Assembly: GCA_900321535.1 (NCBI GenBank)
Contig: ONWJ01000143.1
Span: forward strand, 1 to 6,324
DNA length: 6,324 nt
Direction of reading: 5' to 3'
DNA from: an uncultured Erysipelotrichaceae bacterium
Lineage (GTDB): Bacteria; Bacillota_I; Bacilli_A; RFN20; CAG-826
The first letter of the stretch is position 1. Each line of letters starts with the position of its first letter. The notes beneath the pieces are model-generated. The model worked only from the letters and a program-made list of their open reading frames with translations, searched no databases and was not told the DNA's origin. A program made the translations under genes and the position numbers. This document shows, one piece after another, positions 6,233 through 6,324 of the stretch.

Positions 6233-6264
6233 GCCGCGGGAAGGCGCCCCCTTCTTCCCGCGGC
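6233..6264 (+). terminator. Intrinsic terminator of the S41/small lipoprotein operon; intron target site
   Basis: GCCGCGGGAAG (6233-6243) and CTTCCCGCGGC (6254-6264) form a perfect 11-bp stem with a 10-nt loop, followed by TTTCC. The stem is far richer in GC than the flanking genes. The U-tract is only three T long because it is cut off by the GTGTG at 6270, apparently the 5' end of an inserted group II intron. The remaining part of any T run would lie beyond the intron. Confidence 0.85.
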
Positions 6265-6269
6265 TTTCC

Positions 6270-6324
6270 GTGTGACGGGCACGTCACAGGCCTGAGGTGA
6301 AAGTCCTCGATGGGTGGCCTTGTA
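6270..6324 (+). mobile_element. 5' end of a group II intron, probably class IIC (rest outside window)
   Basis: The stretch opens with GTGTG, matching the GUGYG start of group II introns. It then folds as the first stems of domain I: GTGAC (6272-6276) with GTCAC (6283-6287) around GGGCAC, then GAGG (6294-6297) with CCTC (6305-6308) around the 7-nt loop TGAAAGT, enclosed by GGCC (6289-6292) with GGCC (6316-6319). From memory, the Oceanobacillus iheyensis group IIC intron also starts GUGUG, has a GGCAU loop in its first hairpin, and has a GGG-UGAGAGU-CCC stem-loop. The location, five bases past an intrinsic terminator hairpin, is the classic target of IIC introns. A reverse transcriptase gene would be expected further on but cannot be seen. 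Confidence 0.75.

Noticed and set aside
6048..6287. Minus-strand frame across the terminator and intron start
   Set aside because: It crosses the small lipoprotein gene, a perfect terminator stem and the intron boundary, and resembles no protein.
6270..6324. A riboswitch or tRNA-like RNA instead of a group II intron
   Set aside because: The GTGTG start, the TGAAAGT loop and placement directly behind a terminator fit a group IIC intron better; no CCA end, anticodon arm or known aptamer core is visible in these bases.
1..6324. CRISPR array, rRNA gene or insertion sequence
   Set aside because: No regularly spaced repeats, rRNA-like blocks, transposase motifs or terminal inverted repeats were seen on either strand.

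Overview
The window looks like a piece of a low-to-moderate GC Firmicutes genome, plausibly an uncultured gut or rumen Bacilli lineage (Erysipelotrichia-like). The signs are strong AGGAGG-type ribosome binding sites, short MKK-type lipoprotein signal peptides with clean lipoboxes, Ser/Thr/Ala-rich linkers after the lipidated cysteine, a SpoIIAA-like STAS protein, and standard-code genes ending in TAA. The lineage is an inference from style, not from a marker gene.

Layout. Positions 1-636 (minus) hold the N-terminal 212 residues of a multi-pass membrane protein cut by the window edge. Upstream of it on the same strand (779-1081) is a single-domain STAS anti-sigma-factor antagonist. The pair suggests a partner-switching signalling module, in which the membrane protein could be a SpoIIE/PP2C-type phosphatase, but the catalytic part lies outside. 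A stem-loop separates the two genes, and the STAS leader carries two further small hairpins. A terminator at 1230-1274 closes the next gene, a 713-residue M13 (neprilysin/PepO-like) zinc metallopeptidase lipoprotein (1305-3446, minus) with a complete active site.

A 106-bp divergent intergenic region (3447-3552) separates it from a plus-strand operon. This operon contains a 703-residue S41-family peptidase lipoprotein (3553-5664), which lacks the Ctp-type lysine and has an unusual tyrosine-rich stretch, and, 17 bp later, a small lipoprotein of unknown function (5682-6212). The longest open frames of both big peptidases start too far upstream; ribosome binding sites and signal peptides place the true starts at 3446 and 3553.

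The plus-strand operon ends in a very GC-rich 11-bp terminator hairpin (6233-6264). Five bases later a sequence starts with GTGTG and folds like the first stems of a group IIC intron domain I. Group IIC introns typically insert just behind intrinsic terminators, so the last 55 bases are best read as the 5' end of such an intron, with the rest beyond the window.

Together, three predicted cell-surface lipoproteins, two of them peptidases of different mechanism, suggest an extracellular peptide-processing locus. The STAS/membrane-protein pair is a separate signalling unit. The clearest unusual item is the intron at the terminator. No wholly new system is evident.
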